Made by a program: the position numbers and the translations under genes. 64,000 nucleotides of DNA from Cacajao melanocephalus (taxonomy: Eukaryota; Chordata; Mammalia; Primates; Pitheciidae), in contig CAUYLG010044636.1 of NCBI GenBank assembly GCA_963573385.1, positions 42,081-106,080 on the forward strand, written 5' to 3'. Below are positions 38,806 through 50,820 of the stretch, one piece after another. How positions within the stretch are numbered: the first letter of the stretch is position 1; each line of letters opens with the position of its first letter. The notes below the pieces were generated by a model. It was not told the DNA's origin. It worked only from the letters and a program-made list of their open reading frames with translations, and searched no databases.

Positions 38806-41800
38806 GTATTGAAGTCAAATAAAAAAAATATAGAGATAAATCTGTATATTTCACATTTTATTTGGGATACAAGAATTGTAATTCACAGCATAAACATACT
38901 GATACTCTTCAGTATGTCCAAAAAACAAAGAGGAGTTTGGTGGTTCTCCTTTTTTTTTATAAAAAGAAGATAGGTTATGTGTTGTTCTTCCAGAATGTTA
39001 ATTGGCACTAGCAAATTTTGGGGGAACTTGCAAGCTCTGATTGCTGAGTGACAGGAGTGGGTAAAACTAGTCTAAGAGTTGAGGCAAGTTATTTCAGAAG
39101 CCATTAGATATAACTGGTTTCAGGGTACAACAGGCAGTTTCAGCAGCCTTTGCAGAGACTTACAGTCTTGGAGCAATGTTTTTGTGCCCTGAGTGCCTTT
39201 TTCTCCTGGTTTCTCAAGTCTGGTTTAGTTGAATATGACAAGAATGATTCAATTAATATGATCAACTTTCACAAAGGTCATAGCCATTTAAATGGGCCTA
39301 TGAAAGTGACTAAATGAGTAGTTACAGAAAATAAAGCAAGATATCTACAGTCAATCTTCTGTAAAGCTGATAAGGGCAAATGAAAGACTTCCCAGGAAAT
39401 AGAAATTCTATAACAAAGCTTTCTATACCTAGAAAATAGAAATTCTAAACAAAGAAAACAGAAATTTCTAGGAAATAAAAATTCTATAACAGTTTTCAAT
39501 CAAACTTTTAGTGAAATTCTGTTGCAGTAGGTATTCAAGCTTCCCCTCATGTAATGAGATTTGACTGGAGATGATGAGCTTGAGTCAGGTGGGCATTGAA
39601 TGAGAGGTGTCCACTCACCTGAACAGGAGTTAGCCAGCAATTTCCCATAAAATACAGGTCTTAAGGTAGGCAAATTCAAAGTGTCATTGGCATGTTAAAA
39701 CTACATCAATTTAAATAAGAAATGGGTCTATGTAAATGAAAACTGGACAGAGAGTATAGATATAAATAGCCACAAAAATTCATTTAGAAGAACTAAATGA
39801 GAAATCTGTGAGATGAGTTTGAAGGGTTAAAATGTCAGACATTATTTGGAAATCACAAAATCATTATTTTCTTGACAATTAGAAAATAGAGGCAGGGTTA
39901 AACAATGACTCAATTGCATCTAAGGTAACTTACGTTCATTTTCTTCTTTCTTGAAGTAATGCCTGCATGACAGATATTTCCAGAAGTGAGAGATTCACGT
40001 GTATTTGTAAATATTTTTCCCAGAACTTATTATTTTGCATATTACCAATACATAGAGATGTTGTAAAAGAGCTAAGAGCAAATATGGCAAAGGCAGATAA
40101 TGAAGGGGTAAAATTAATGTCTAAAATAGAATTCTCAAAAATCAGTGACAATAAAGGTAAATTATGAGTGAAATTGTATATTTCACTAATGTAAGCATAT
40201 AAAAGAAGATAGGTTTTGAAAGATTCAATTACCCCCATTCATTCTGAAGAAAAAAAAATGAAGTTTTATTATATATAGATACTATGGAGTGAAACTTACT
40301 TGTGAGTTATCATAAAAGTATCTTTTACGTGCTGTCCCAAGCATTTGAAAGTGTAACAAATCCCAAGATTGGGCTGCAGAGCCTCTTTTAAAAGGGTATA
40401 ATCTGTTTTAAATCCACATAGTCACATGGAATAAAGGCTAATGACTGGGGTTTCATGAAAGAAAACTAGCTATTTGAATATTTTCTCAGATGAGGGTTAT
40501 ACTAGGAAAATGAGAATCTACCTGAAAAGTTATCCCATATGGAACACTAATCAGAGAGCTGGACAGATACAGGGTATTTGTCTCTAAGCTACCAGAGGGA
40601 TATTTTTAATTGATTTATAACCACTAAAATCTGGTATATTATTAGAAAAAATACTTGTATGAGAGAAAATGGGAACTGGGGCACGGGTAGGGGAGAATTG
40701 AGTCAGGCTAGGAGAACTGCCAATATGCAATGCAAGTCTGAGGGAAGGCTGAATGCTGTGAAATCTAAGGAAGATCCAGCAAGGCCATCAAAGAGTCCTC
40801 AAGCCAAAGTTGGCTGTCAGGGTGTCCTTATCCCCCAGGAATTGAACTGTTGTAATATTCCTATGTCAGTCAGTCACTGACTGCAAGTAGCCCATTGAAA
40901 GGGCAGCCATGGTGCCTCATATAATACACTCACATCACATGCCAGAACAACTTGGGTATCTCTATTTCATTGAATGCTGGAGATTATTTTTCTGTGTTTC
41001 TATGAGCCATTTCAATAGCAAGTTTGCCCCATTCTCTACTTTCCTTGCTTAAATATAAAGCCCTTTGTCCCATGAAAGTACTCCCAAGTCAAAAAGTTCT
41101 AACAAGACTATTAAAATCCCTGATGAGCAGATGTTCCTGGACCCATGTGTGCCCAGCCTAACTACTGCGCCTTAATCTGATGATTAGAGAGTACAAGCTG
41201 CAGGTAAGCAGGGCCCATTACAGAAAAAAAAAAAAAAAACAGAGCCAAATGGCAAAATTCACATCACTGATAGAGCATAAATCCTCAATACCATACAAAA
41301 CACAACCAAACATGGATACTCAACAAAACTACCTGAGGAGATTTATTTTTAATACAGATGCTCACGATCTCTCCAATATATACTAAATTTAGACTCTTCA
41401 GAAGTGGAGGTCAGTAAGTCAAAAGCTACATATACTGAAATTAATTCCTTTGTGAATTTATAAACTGGCTTTGAAGGAAATTCTATAAAATAAATTCTAT
41501 AAATACTTTTCAGAAACAATATTTTGGAATAACGGTTTAGTTACCATATCCTAGTCATATTATGATTATATTTGATACAAGTCTTTATCTCAATGACTAA
41601 TAAAGAGGTTTTTCCTAGTAATAGATATTTTAGTCTCTTTCAACTGCAAATAATGGAGGTCTAACATCTTGACCTTCATGCCAATAGACTAATAAGATGG
41701 AAGCATTTAAACTAAATGCTGCTAAAGGAATAGAATATACAGTTAACCTAGTGTCCACCAATTTAATGGAATTTTAAGATATTTACCCAAGTATGTGTAA

Positions 41801-42344
41801 TTACTCTTGTGATTCATTTGCCTTTTGTGAGCACACTTTTTAAAAGTTTTAAAAGTGGATAGATGAGAAAAACAGTCCATCTAAAATTAGGATCCCAGTA
41901 CCATAAACATACACATTTTGTTTCTCTGGTCACATAAGTACAAGAATTCCCCCACAAACTCCAAAATAATCATTATACTGATATTTCATAAACACACATT
42001 AACCTGAAATAGCTTTAGGAAAATGTAACACCATTTTTAATACCCAAAGTATACAAACAGCTTATACTTCATTGAATCTCCTCATAATCCAACAGTGATC
42101 TAAACAGAAATTCAATACAGACACACAAAAAAAGCAGAGATAATAAAATAGAATCCCAGTAATTTATGAGATGTAGTAAAAGGAGAAATCTGTATGTGAT
42201 TATGAAAAGAGAGAACCACACGTCTCATATATAGCTAAAGCCTTTGTAAGTAGGCTAGTTTTTGTTAGTATAATCTGAATGGTTCATCAGATTTTTATAT
42301 TAGTATCATTTATTTGTTGAGCTAAAAGGAAGACACCGAAGCAA
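38806..42344. other. Unassigned sequence, no gene
   Basis: About 3.5 kb without a recognised exon or named repeat. A-runs lie near 38823, 40252 and 41226. Opposed short frames at 39936-40238 and 39967-40167 overlap each other and match nothing I know. Confidence 0.4.
39394..39490. repeat. Degenerate tandem repeat of a ~20-bp AT-rich unit
   Basis: Variants of 'ggaaatagaaattctataac' start near 39394, 39431, 39452 (partial) and 39470. Spacing is uneven, so this looks like repeated slippage or local copying, not a regular satellite. Confidence 0.75.
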
Positions 42345-42725
42345 AATTAACATCGAGTTCATAGAGTTTATTAGGGACAAGATTGCAGACTGTGGCCTGG
42401 GACACACTTCCAAGTTGCCCTGGCAAGTATTCTGGCAAATAAAGGAGGGAGTCAATTTAAAAAAAAAACAAAAACAAGGCAAATCAGCAGAGGGGACAAT
42501 TATAAAAGTAGTTAATCAGGAATTCTCACTGGTTTACAGAAGTAACTTTGATTAGCAATTGGCTATACATTGTTAAATTACAGGATAAGAGTTATGGTGG
42601 TAAGAGTATGGTATTTTATAGCTACTTGGCATCAGTTAGTAGCCACAAAATGCTCACATAGCAAGTGCTTTCAAGAGGTAATTACTCAGTTCAAGGGAGA
42701 GTGAGACTTGTTACATTTTAAATGC
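42345..42725 (-). repeat. Possible antisense LTR-like repeat, low confidence
   Basis: 'catagagtttattagggaca' near the left edge and 'aaagtagttaatcaggaatt' further in resemble an antisense LTR whose polyA region would lie near 42340-42360. The ends are not clear and no family is assigned. Confidence 0.25.
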
Positions 42726-42784
42726 CTCTTTGAGATTGATAATTTAAATGAGCTCTCATTGCTCAGATAATTTTTTTCTTTCTC

Positions 42785-42830
42785 CCGTTCAATATTTATT
42801 CAACAAATGCCTATTGAATGGATGGATAGA
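42785..42830 (-). repeat. Ancient repeat tail (MIR/L2-type), antisense
   Basis: 'ttcaatatttattcaacaaa' followed by 'tgcctattgaatggatggat' resembles the reverse complement of the shared MIR/L2 3' end. Confidence 0.45.
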
Positions 42831-42887
42831 TGGTGAAAGGCAAAATGAAAAAAAAATTCAATGGTATGCAATATCAAAGAAACCATG

Positions 42888-43165
42888 TGACAGTATGATT
42901 AAAACATCAGCTTGGAGCCAGACATACAGGGATTCAAATTTCATATCTGCCACTGTGAAATTTTGGGAAATAAATCTCCTATCATTGTTGTGCAATCTTG
43001 GGAAATAACAGATTCTCTGAGTTTCAAAATTATTTTGTGTGTGTGTGTATATGTGTGTGTGTAAACTGGTGACAATAAAATCTGCTTTGTAAGTTGCCTA
43101 GGAACACTTATGACCTAATATACTGGAAATAAAATAACAACTACTACTCTTTATATGTGGTAAAT
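42888..43165 (+). mobile_element. MIR SINE split by a GT microsatellite, sense
   Basis: 'agcttggagccagacataca', then 'tctgccactgtgaaattttg', then after the GT run 'aactggtgacaataaaatct' and a diverged tail. The tract at 43036-43062 lies inside it. Confidence 0.65.
43036..43062. repeat. Imperfect (GT)n microsatellite
   Basis: Two GT runs are separated by 'tatat'. Confidence 0.9.
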
Positions 43166-43849
43166 ATTATTGCTGGTCTCTCTCTTTTCTACTGAGAAGT
43201 ATAATGTCTTTAAATTCTAGCTTCATAGGTATTTGGCATTTACATGTGATAAGAACATAAAATATTTTTTCCCACTAGATCTACAAAATGTGGATAACTT
43301 TGTTTCCTATATAAACTTCTTGACTTTTACAGAAATGTCCTTGCATAGAGAAAAATGTAAAAACATGAAGTCGTAGACAGAAATTCTCTAAGTCTAACCA
43401 CAGGCCCTGAGACACATTAAAGAATATATAAATTGTGAACATCCAGTTTATACACTAGTGACAATCAGAGCTCAAAAACTTTTGCTACCTACCCACAAGG
43501 TAAGTTTATTAAATCTTCCCATCAAACTTATGGTTTTAATCTATTTTGCTGCTCTCCTTTGCAAACAATCACATATCATGGTTTTAATATATTACATAAT
43601 AGTACATAACATTCTCTTAGCTGACACTGGACCAATTAGCAGCTTCCCTAAAGCACACCCACAGGGAAAGTGAAATTAACAGTCAGAATATGACATTCAT
43701 AGAATCTATATCAGGAGGATCTGAAGATAGGCAGAAGAGAAAGGACTTGTGTAATACAATATGAGAGACACAATGAAGGACTACTTGCCCAAAAGCATGT
43801 CTTCCCACCGTGTGTTGATGTATAAGTCTTAATATTTCATTGTTTTCAG
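43166..43849. other. Unassigned AT-rich sequence
   Basis: No gene or named repeat recognised up to the left edge of the old antisense L1. Confidence 0.45.
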
Positions 43850-44734
43850 GGAATTTATTTTTTGATAAACCATTCATTGAAGTACTACATACATTCAGAG
43901 AATCACATGGACAGCACAATGAATTTTCACATAGTAAACTCAACCATATACCCATCACCAAGTTCCAGTAATAGAACATTATCAACACTCTGAAGCACTG
44001 CTCCCACCTCTGGGGTTTAGATATCAGTTCATCTCCCTTTCCCCAAACATGGCCATTACCTTACTTCTATCACCATAGAAAAGTTTTTGAACTTTAAGCA
44101 AATGAAACTATACAGAATTCTTTTAACTCTTTTAATAAATGTTAAGTTTCTGAAATTCATCCATGCTATTGTATAACTATGGTTCAGTCATTTTTATTAC
44201 CATATAGAATTCACAGTGCAAATCTGCCACCATATAATTATCCATTATAATATTGTTTGCTGGATACTTAGATCATTTCCAATATAGAATGGTTTTGTGT
44301 ATGTGTTTGGGTGCATATAAGTATATATTTCCATTGGGTACATACCTAAGAGTAGAACTGCAGCATCTTTGGATATGCTTATGTTCAATTGTAGTTAATA
44401 TTGCCATTCTTCCAAAATGACTGTATTAATTCACTCTCTTGCCAGCGGTACATGAGATTTTTAGTTGGTGAACATTTTTTCCAACTCTCGGTTTTGTCAG
44501 AGTATAACCAGTACAGTGTGTATATACGGTTACTTATTGTGATTTTAAAGTTTTATTTCACTGATGAGTAATAATCTTGAGTACCTATTCATATGTTAAT
44601 GACATCCAAATTTCCTCTTTTGTGAAGTACTGTTAAAGTCTTTTGCCTATTTTTCTACTGGGTTTTGTATCACTTTTGTATTGACTTTAACGAGTTCCTA
44701 ATACAGACTAGAAACAAGTCCATTGCTAGATACA
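43850..44734 (-). mobile_element. Old L1 (L1ME/L1MD age), antisense, first part
   Basis: It reads as the reverse complement of an old L1 3' end and C-terminal ORF2: 'ccatatacccatcaccaagt', 'gaaattcatccatgctattg', 'tccattgggtacatacctaa' and 'gtcttttgcctatttttct'. It is interrupted at 44735 by an MLT1 LTR and resumes at 45146. Confidence 0.82.
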
Positions 44735-45145
44735 TGTTCTGAATTCATTTGTGTCCCTCAAAATTCATATATTAAAGTCCTAATCGCACTACCTTAGAAT
44801 GTGACTGTATTTGGAGAAAGGGCCTTTAAAAAAGTAATTAAGGTTAAATGAGGCCTTTATGATAGTGTCCTAGTCCAATATAATTGATGTCCTTAAAATA
44901 AAAGGTAAACACCACAGGTGCTTGTGCCCAGAGAAGATGTCAGGAGAGGATACCGTGAGAGGCGGCCATCTGCAAGCCAAAGTGAGAGTCTACAAGAGAA
45001 ACCAACGCTACTGGCACCTTGATCTTAGCCTTCTTGCCTCCAAAACTATAAGAAAATAAACTTCTGTTATTTAAAGCCACCCAGTCTGTGGTTTTTTTTT
45101 TTTTTTTTTGGTGGGGCTGGGGAGTGGGTAGTCCTAGCCAATACA
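44735..45145 (+). mobile_element. MLT1-type MaLR LTR, sense, inserted in old L1
   Basis: It follows the MLT1A/C order: 'gtccctcaaaattcatatat', 'gtgactgtatttggagaaag', 'gcggccatctgcaagccaaa', 'ctactggcaccttgatctta', a polyA signal at 45055-45060 and 'ccacccagtctgtgg'. A T-run at 45093-45110 lies near its end. Old antisense L1 sequence lies on both sides. Confidence 0.88.
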
Positions 45146-46977
45146 ATGTACACATTAGAAAGATCTTCCTCTAATCTTCTGTGACTTACTGTTCCTCTCT
45201 TTCTCTCTCTCTCCTTCTCTCTCAATGCTATCTTTTTAAAAACAAAAGTTCTTGATTTTAATGTGGTATTTTTTTTCTTTATGGTTTGTGCTTTTTGTTA
45301 TCTGCTTAAGAAAATTAGCTGTCAAAAATCCAAAAATATATTCTCACAACTTTTCTTCTAGAAGCATTTTTATTTTCCTTCACATTTCAATCTATAGTCC
45401 TCAGAAGTTAATTTTTTAATACAGTGGAAAACAGAGGTCAAGATTTATTCTTCTCATAGATCAAACAATTGGCCTTGCAACTCTTTGGTAAAAAGACTCT
45501 CCCTTTGTCTACTGTTCTACAGTGTCATTTTATAAATCAAATAAACTTATAATAGATATAACTTTGTTACTCAACTTTCCAATCAGTTGTACTGATCTAT
45601 TTACCTAGATTTGTGCCAAGACGAAACTGTCTGAATTACTGTACCTTTACAATAAGTCTTTGTTTCTGTTATGTAAATTCATGAAATTTTAATTTTTTAA
45701 ATTTTTCGTGGATATTCTTGAATCTTTAATTTCCATATGTTTTAGAAATAGTTTTTCAATTTCTATCAAAATACCTCCTGGGGTCAAACTGAATCTATAG
45801 ATTCAACATATCAATTTGAGATGAGGTATCTTTTAAAAAAGGGTTATCTTAGCCATAAATATGGAGTCTTCCTCCATTAATTTAGGTTATCTTTAATTTC
45901 TTTCAAGATACTGTGTAGCTTTTTGTGTTAACCCCTTATATTCTTCATTATAATTATCCCTAGACATTTTATATATTTTGATGCTATTGTAAAAGATATA
46001 GTTTAACTTAACTTTGTGTCTTAATTTATTGTTGTTAAAATATAGAAGTTAAAAAAAGATAGGCTTTTTATCTAGTAACCTCGCTAAATTCACCCATTAG
46101 CTTGAATAATTTATGTTATTAATGTTACACTTTCTTATTATACAAGCAAGTAATTTGTGAAGGAAAATTTATATTTCCTGTGAATACTTTTCATTGATAT
46201 CTTCTTTTTCTTTCTATCTTGCACTGACTAGGCTAATTTCTCTATTACAATGTTTAATTTAATTAGTAAAAGCAATATTTTCCCAGTCTGGGGGTGACGA
46301 GAGAAATCTTCCAATATTCTATCATTAGTTGTGCTATTTGCTTTAGATCTATTGTAAATATTCAATTTCAGGAAATTGTCTGCTATTTCTAGTTTGCTCA
46401 CATATTTTATCATCAATTATATCAAATGCTTTCCATTCCTCTGTTGAGATTATCATATTGTTTCTCTCCTTTCATCTGTTAATGTGATGAACTCTATTGA
46501 TTGATAGAATTAAAATGATTTCTTTTAGATGTTAAACCAGTTTTGTCTTCCTACAATAAGTTGCAGAGTTTTTAATGTATTGTCCTGTTTATAGATTGCT
46601 GGATTCAATTTGATTTTTTAATACAATTTTTGCACCTGTGCTCCTGAGAGTGATTAGCCTGTAATTTTTCTTTATGGAACACCATCATCCTGTTTTTGAT
46701 ATTACGTTTTTGCTACCTTCATAAAACAAATAGTGCTCCCTTATTTTCTTCTATTACCTGAAAAAAAAGTCTGTAAAATTAATGGAATTTCTGCCTTAAA
46801 TGTTTATTAGAATTGCCTGGTCAAGCCATCTGTGTATGAAGTTTTCTTTAAGAAATGGGAAGTTTTGCAATTGTGAATTTAAATGTTAATAGATTTCTTA
46901 TTTTTTCCTATGTCAGGTTTGACACATTGTGAGTTTTATTCTCAGAATTTATCCATCTTATCTTCCTTTTCAAACTG
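45146..46977 (-). mobile_element. Old L1 (L1ME/L1MD age), antisense, second part
   Basis: It continues the reverse-complement ORF2 of the element at 43850: 'gaatctatagattcaacata', 'tttgatgctattgtaaaaga', 'tctattgattgatagaatt' and 'tcagaatttatccatcttat'. It stops at the 5' end of the sense L1 at 46981. About 24 bp of it appear to resume after that insertion (51012-51035). All frames are destroyed. Confidence 0.85.
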
Positions 46978-47228
46978 ATGAGGGGGCTGGCCAAGATGGC
47001 CAACTAGAAGCAGCTAGAGTGTGACACTCTCACAGAGAGAAATAGAATGGGTGAATAAATACAGCACCTTCAACTGGAACATCCAAGTACATGCATTGGG
47101 ATTCACCAAGGAAACAACTCAACCCATGGAGAATGGAGAAAAGCAAGGCTGGATGACCACCTAGAGTGACATGGAGTCAAGGGAGCCTCCCCTGCCCAGG
47201 GAAGCAGTGAGTGAGTAAGCAACCCTGG

Positions 47229-50200
47229 GAACTTTAAAAGAACAAAGATCAAAAAAAAAAACAAAAGACAAGGACATCATTTAATGGTAAAGAGTTCAAT
47301 TCAACAAGAAGGCCTAACTATCCTAAATATATGTGTACCCAACCCAGGAGCATCCAGATTCACAAAGAAATTTCTTAAAGACCTTCAAAGAGACTTAGAC
47401 TCTCACACAATAATAGTGGGAGACTTCCACACTCTACTGACAGTATTAGATTACTGAGGGAGAAAATTAACAAAGATATTCAGTACCTAAACACAGCACT
47501 GGATCAAATGAACTTGACAGACATCTACAGAACTCTCTACCAATAGAATACACATTTTTCTCATTTCCACATTGTACATACTCTAAAATAAACCAATCAA
47601 TTGGACACTAAACAATCCTCAGCAAGCACAAAAGAATTGAAATCATAACAAGCACTCTCTCAGACCACAGGACAATAAAAATAGAAATCACAACCAAGAA
47701 AATTGCTTAAAATTATAGAACTTTATAAAAATTAAGTAATCTACTCCTGAATGACTTTTAGATAAATAATAAAATTAAGACAGAAATCAGTAAGTTATTT
47801 GAAACTAATGAAAACAAAGACACAGCATATCAGAATGACTGGGAAATTGCTAAGGCAGTGTTAAGCAAGAAATTTACAGCACTAAATCCCCACATTAAAA
47901 TTGTAGAAAGATCTCAGTTTCCTAAGCTAACATTGCAACAAGAACTACAGAAGCAAGAGCAAACCAACCCCAAACTAGCAGAAGAGAAAATATAACCAAA
48001 ATCAGAGTAGAACTGAAGGAGACTGAGACATGAAAACCCATTCAAAAGATAACAAATCCAAGGGCTGGTTTATTGAACAAAAAATATCAAAATAATAGAC
48101 CACTAGCTAGACTAATAGAGAAGAAAAGAGAGAAGATCTAAATAAACATAATGAGAAATGACAAAGGGGAGATAAATACTGACCCCACAGAAATACAAAT
48201 AACCATGAGACCACTATGAACATCTATATGCACAAAAATGAAAATATCTGGAAAAATATGATACATTTCTGAACATATACACCCTCCCAAGACTGAACCA
48301 GAAAGAAATTGAATTGCTGAACAGACCGATAATGAACTCCATAATAGAATCAGTAATAAGCAGCCTACCCACCACAAAAAGACCAGGACTAGATAGATTC
48401 ACAGTCAAACTCTACCAGATATACAAAGAAGAGCTGGTATTATTCCTACTGAAACGAGTCTGAAAGATTGAGGAGAAGAAACTCCTCCCTAGCTCATTCT
48501 ATGAGGCCAGCATCATCCTAATAACAAAACCTGGCAGAGACACACACACACACACACATACACACACACACACAAAGAAAACCTCAGGTCAATATCTGAG
48601 ATAAGTAACAATGCAAAAATTCTCAACAAAATACTGACAAACCGAATCTAGGACCATATCAAAAGCTTATCCACTTTGATCAAGTAAGCTTTATCCTTGG
48701 GATGCAAGGTTGGTTCAGCATATGCAAATCGAGAAGGGTGATTTATTACATAAACAGAACTAAACAAAAACTATATAGTTATTTCAATAGATGCAGAAAA
48801 GGCAGTTGATAAATTCAACATCCCTTCATGCTAAAAATACTTAATAAACTAGGTACTGAAAGAACATACCTAAAAACAATAAGAGCCATATATGACAAAC
48901 CCACAACTAACATCATACTGAATGGACAAAAGCTGGAAGCATCCCCCTTGAAAACCAGAACAAGAGAACAAGATAATAATGCCCTCTCTCACCACCACTC
49001 CTCTTCGACATAGTAATGGAAGTCTTGGTCAGAGCAATCAGGCAGGAGAAAGAAATCTCTTTCTCTTGGGCATTCAAATACAAGAGAGAAAGTCCAACTA
49101 ACCCTGTTTGCAGATGACATGATTCTATATTGAGAAAATTCCACAGTCTCAGCCCAAAATCTTTTTCACCTGATACACAATTTCAGCAAAGTCTCAGGAT
49201 ACAAAACCAATGTACAAAAATCACTAGCATTCCTATATATCAACAACAGCCAAGCTAAACACCAAATCTGAAATGCAATCCCATTCACAACCATCACAAA
49301 AATAATAAAATACCTAGGAATGTAGCTAACTAGGGAGGTAAAAGATCTCTACAAGGAGAAAAATAAAATAATGCTCGAAGAAGTCAGAGATAAAACAAAC
49401 ACATGGAAAAACATTCCATGATCATGGATAGAAAGAATCAACATCATTAAAATGTCTATACATTCCAAAGCAATTTATACATTATATGCTATCCCTATTA
49501 AACTACCAGTGACATTCTTCACAGAGCTAGAAACGTGTATTTTAAAATTCATATGAAACAGAAAAAGAGTCACGGCACTCCTAAGCAAAAACAGCAAAGC
49601 TAGAGGCATCACACTATATGACTTTAAACTATACTACAGGGCTACAGTAGCCAAAACAGCTTGGAACTAGTACAAAAACAGACACACAGACCAATGGAAC
49701 AGAACAGGGAACCCAGAAAGAAGGCTGCACAACTCCAACCATTCAATTTTTGACAAAAGTGACAAAAACAAGCAATGGGGAAAGAATTTTATTCAATAAA
49801 GGGGGCTGGGATAATTGGTTACCATATGCAGAAAATTGAAACAGGGGACCTCTTCCTTCCATTACATAGAAAAATCAACTCGAAAGGGATTAAAAACTTA
49901 AGTGTGAAACCAAAAACTTTGAAAACCCTGGAAAATAACTTGGGCAATACCATCCTGGACATAGTAACTGGCAAAGATTTCATGAGGAAGATGCCAAAAG
50001 CAATTGCAACAAAAGCAATAATTCGCAAATAGAACCTAATTCAACTAAAGAGCTTCTGCACAACAAAAGAAACTATCAACAAAGTAAACAGCCTACAGAA
50101 TGGGAGAAAACATTTGCAAACTATGCATCTGACAAAGGTCGAATATTCAGCATCAATAAGCAAGTTAAACAAATTTATAAGAAAAAAAACCTCATTAAGA

Positions 50201-50820
50201 AGCTGGCAAAGCACATGAACAGACACTCTTCAAAAGACAACATACATGCAGCTGATGAGCATATGAAAATAAACTCAACATCACTGATCATTAGAGAAAT
50301 GCAAATCAAATCCACAATGAGATACCATCTCATACCAGTCAGAATGGCTATTATTGAAAACTAAAAATAATAATAATAACAGATGCTGGTGAGGTTGTGG
50401 GAAAAGGGGAATACTTATATACTGTCAGTGGAATTATAAATTAACCTTGTGGAAAGCAGTGTAGTGATTCTTCAAAGAGCTAAAAATACAACTACTATTT
50501 GACCCAGTAATCCCTGTACTAAATATATACCCAAAGGAATATAAATTGTTTTACCATAAATATACATGCACATGTATGGTCATTGCAGCACAATTTACAA
50601 TAGCAAAGACAGGGAATCAACCTAAAGGTGCACCAATAGTAGACTGGATAAAGAAAATGTACATATGCATAATTGAATACTATACAGTCATAAAAAATAA
50701 TGAGATCCATGTCCTCTTGCATGAACACAGAAGGAGCTGGAGGCCATCATCCTTAGCTAACTAATGTAGGAAAAGAAAACCAAATACTTCATGTTCTCAC
50801 TTATTAGTGGGGGTTATGAT
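47229..50820 (+). pseudogene. Decayed L1 ORF2 relic of the internally deleted L1
   Basis: It covers the endonuclease region, reverse transcriptase and C-terminal region. The FADD catalytic box is intact at 49107-49118, but a stop follows five codons later (49131-49133). The longest open stretches are short (for example 48828-49013 and 49775-50032). A (CA)n expansion at 48539-48575 lies in the reverse-transcriptase coding region. It is not functional. Confidence 0.82.
48539..48575. repeat. (CA)n microsatellite born inside L1 ORF2
   Basis: The tract sits where L1 normally reads 'gcagagacacaac'. It has about 17 CA units with one T interruption. Confidence 0.93.
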
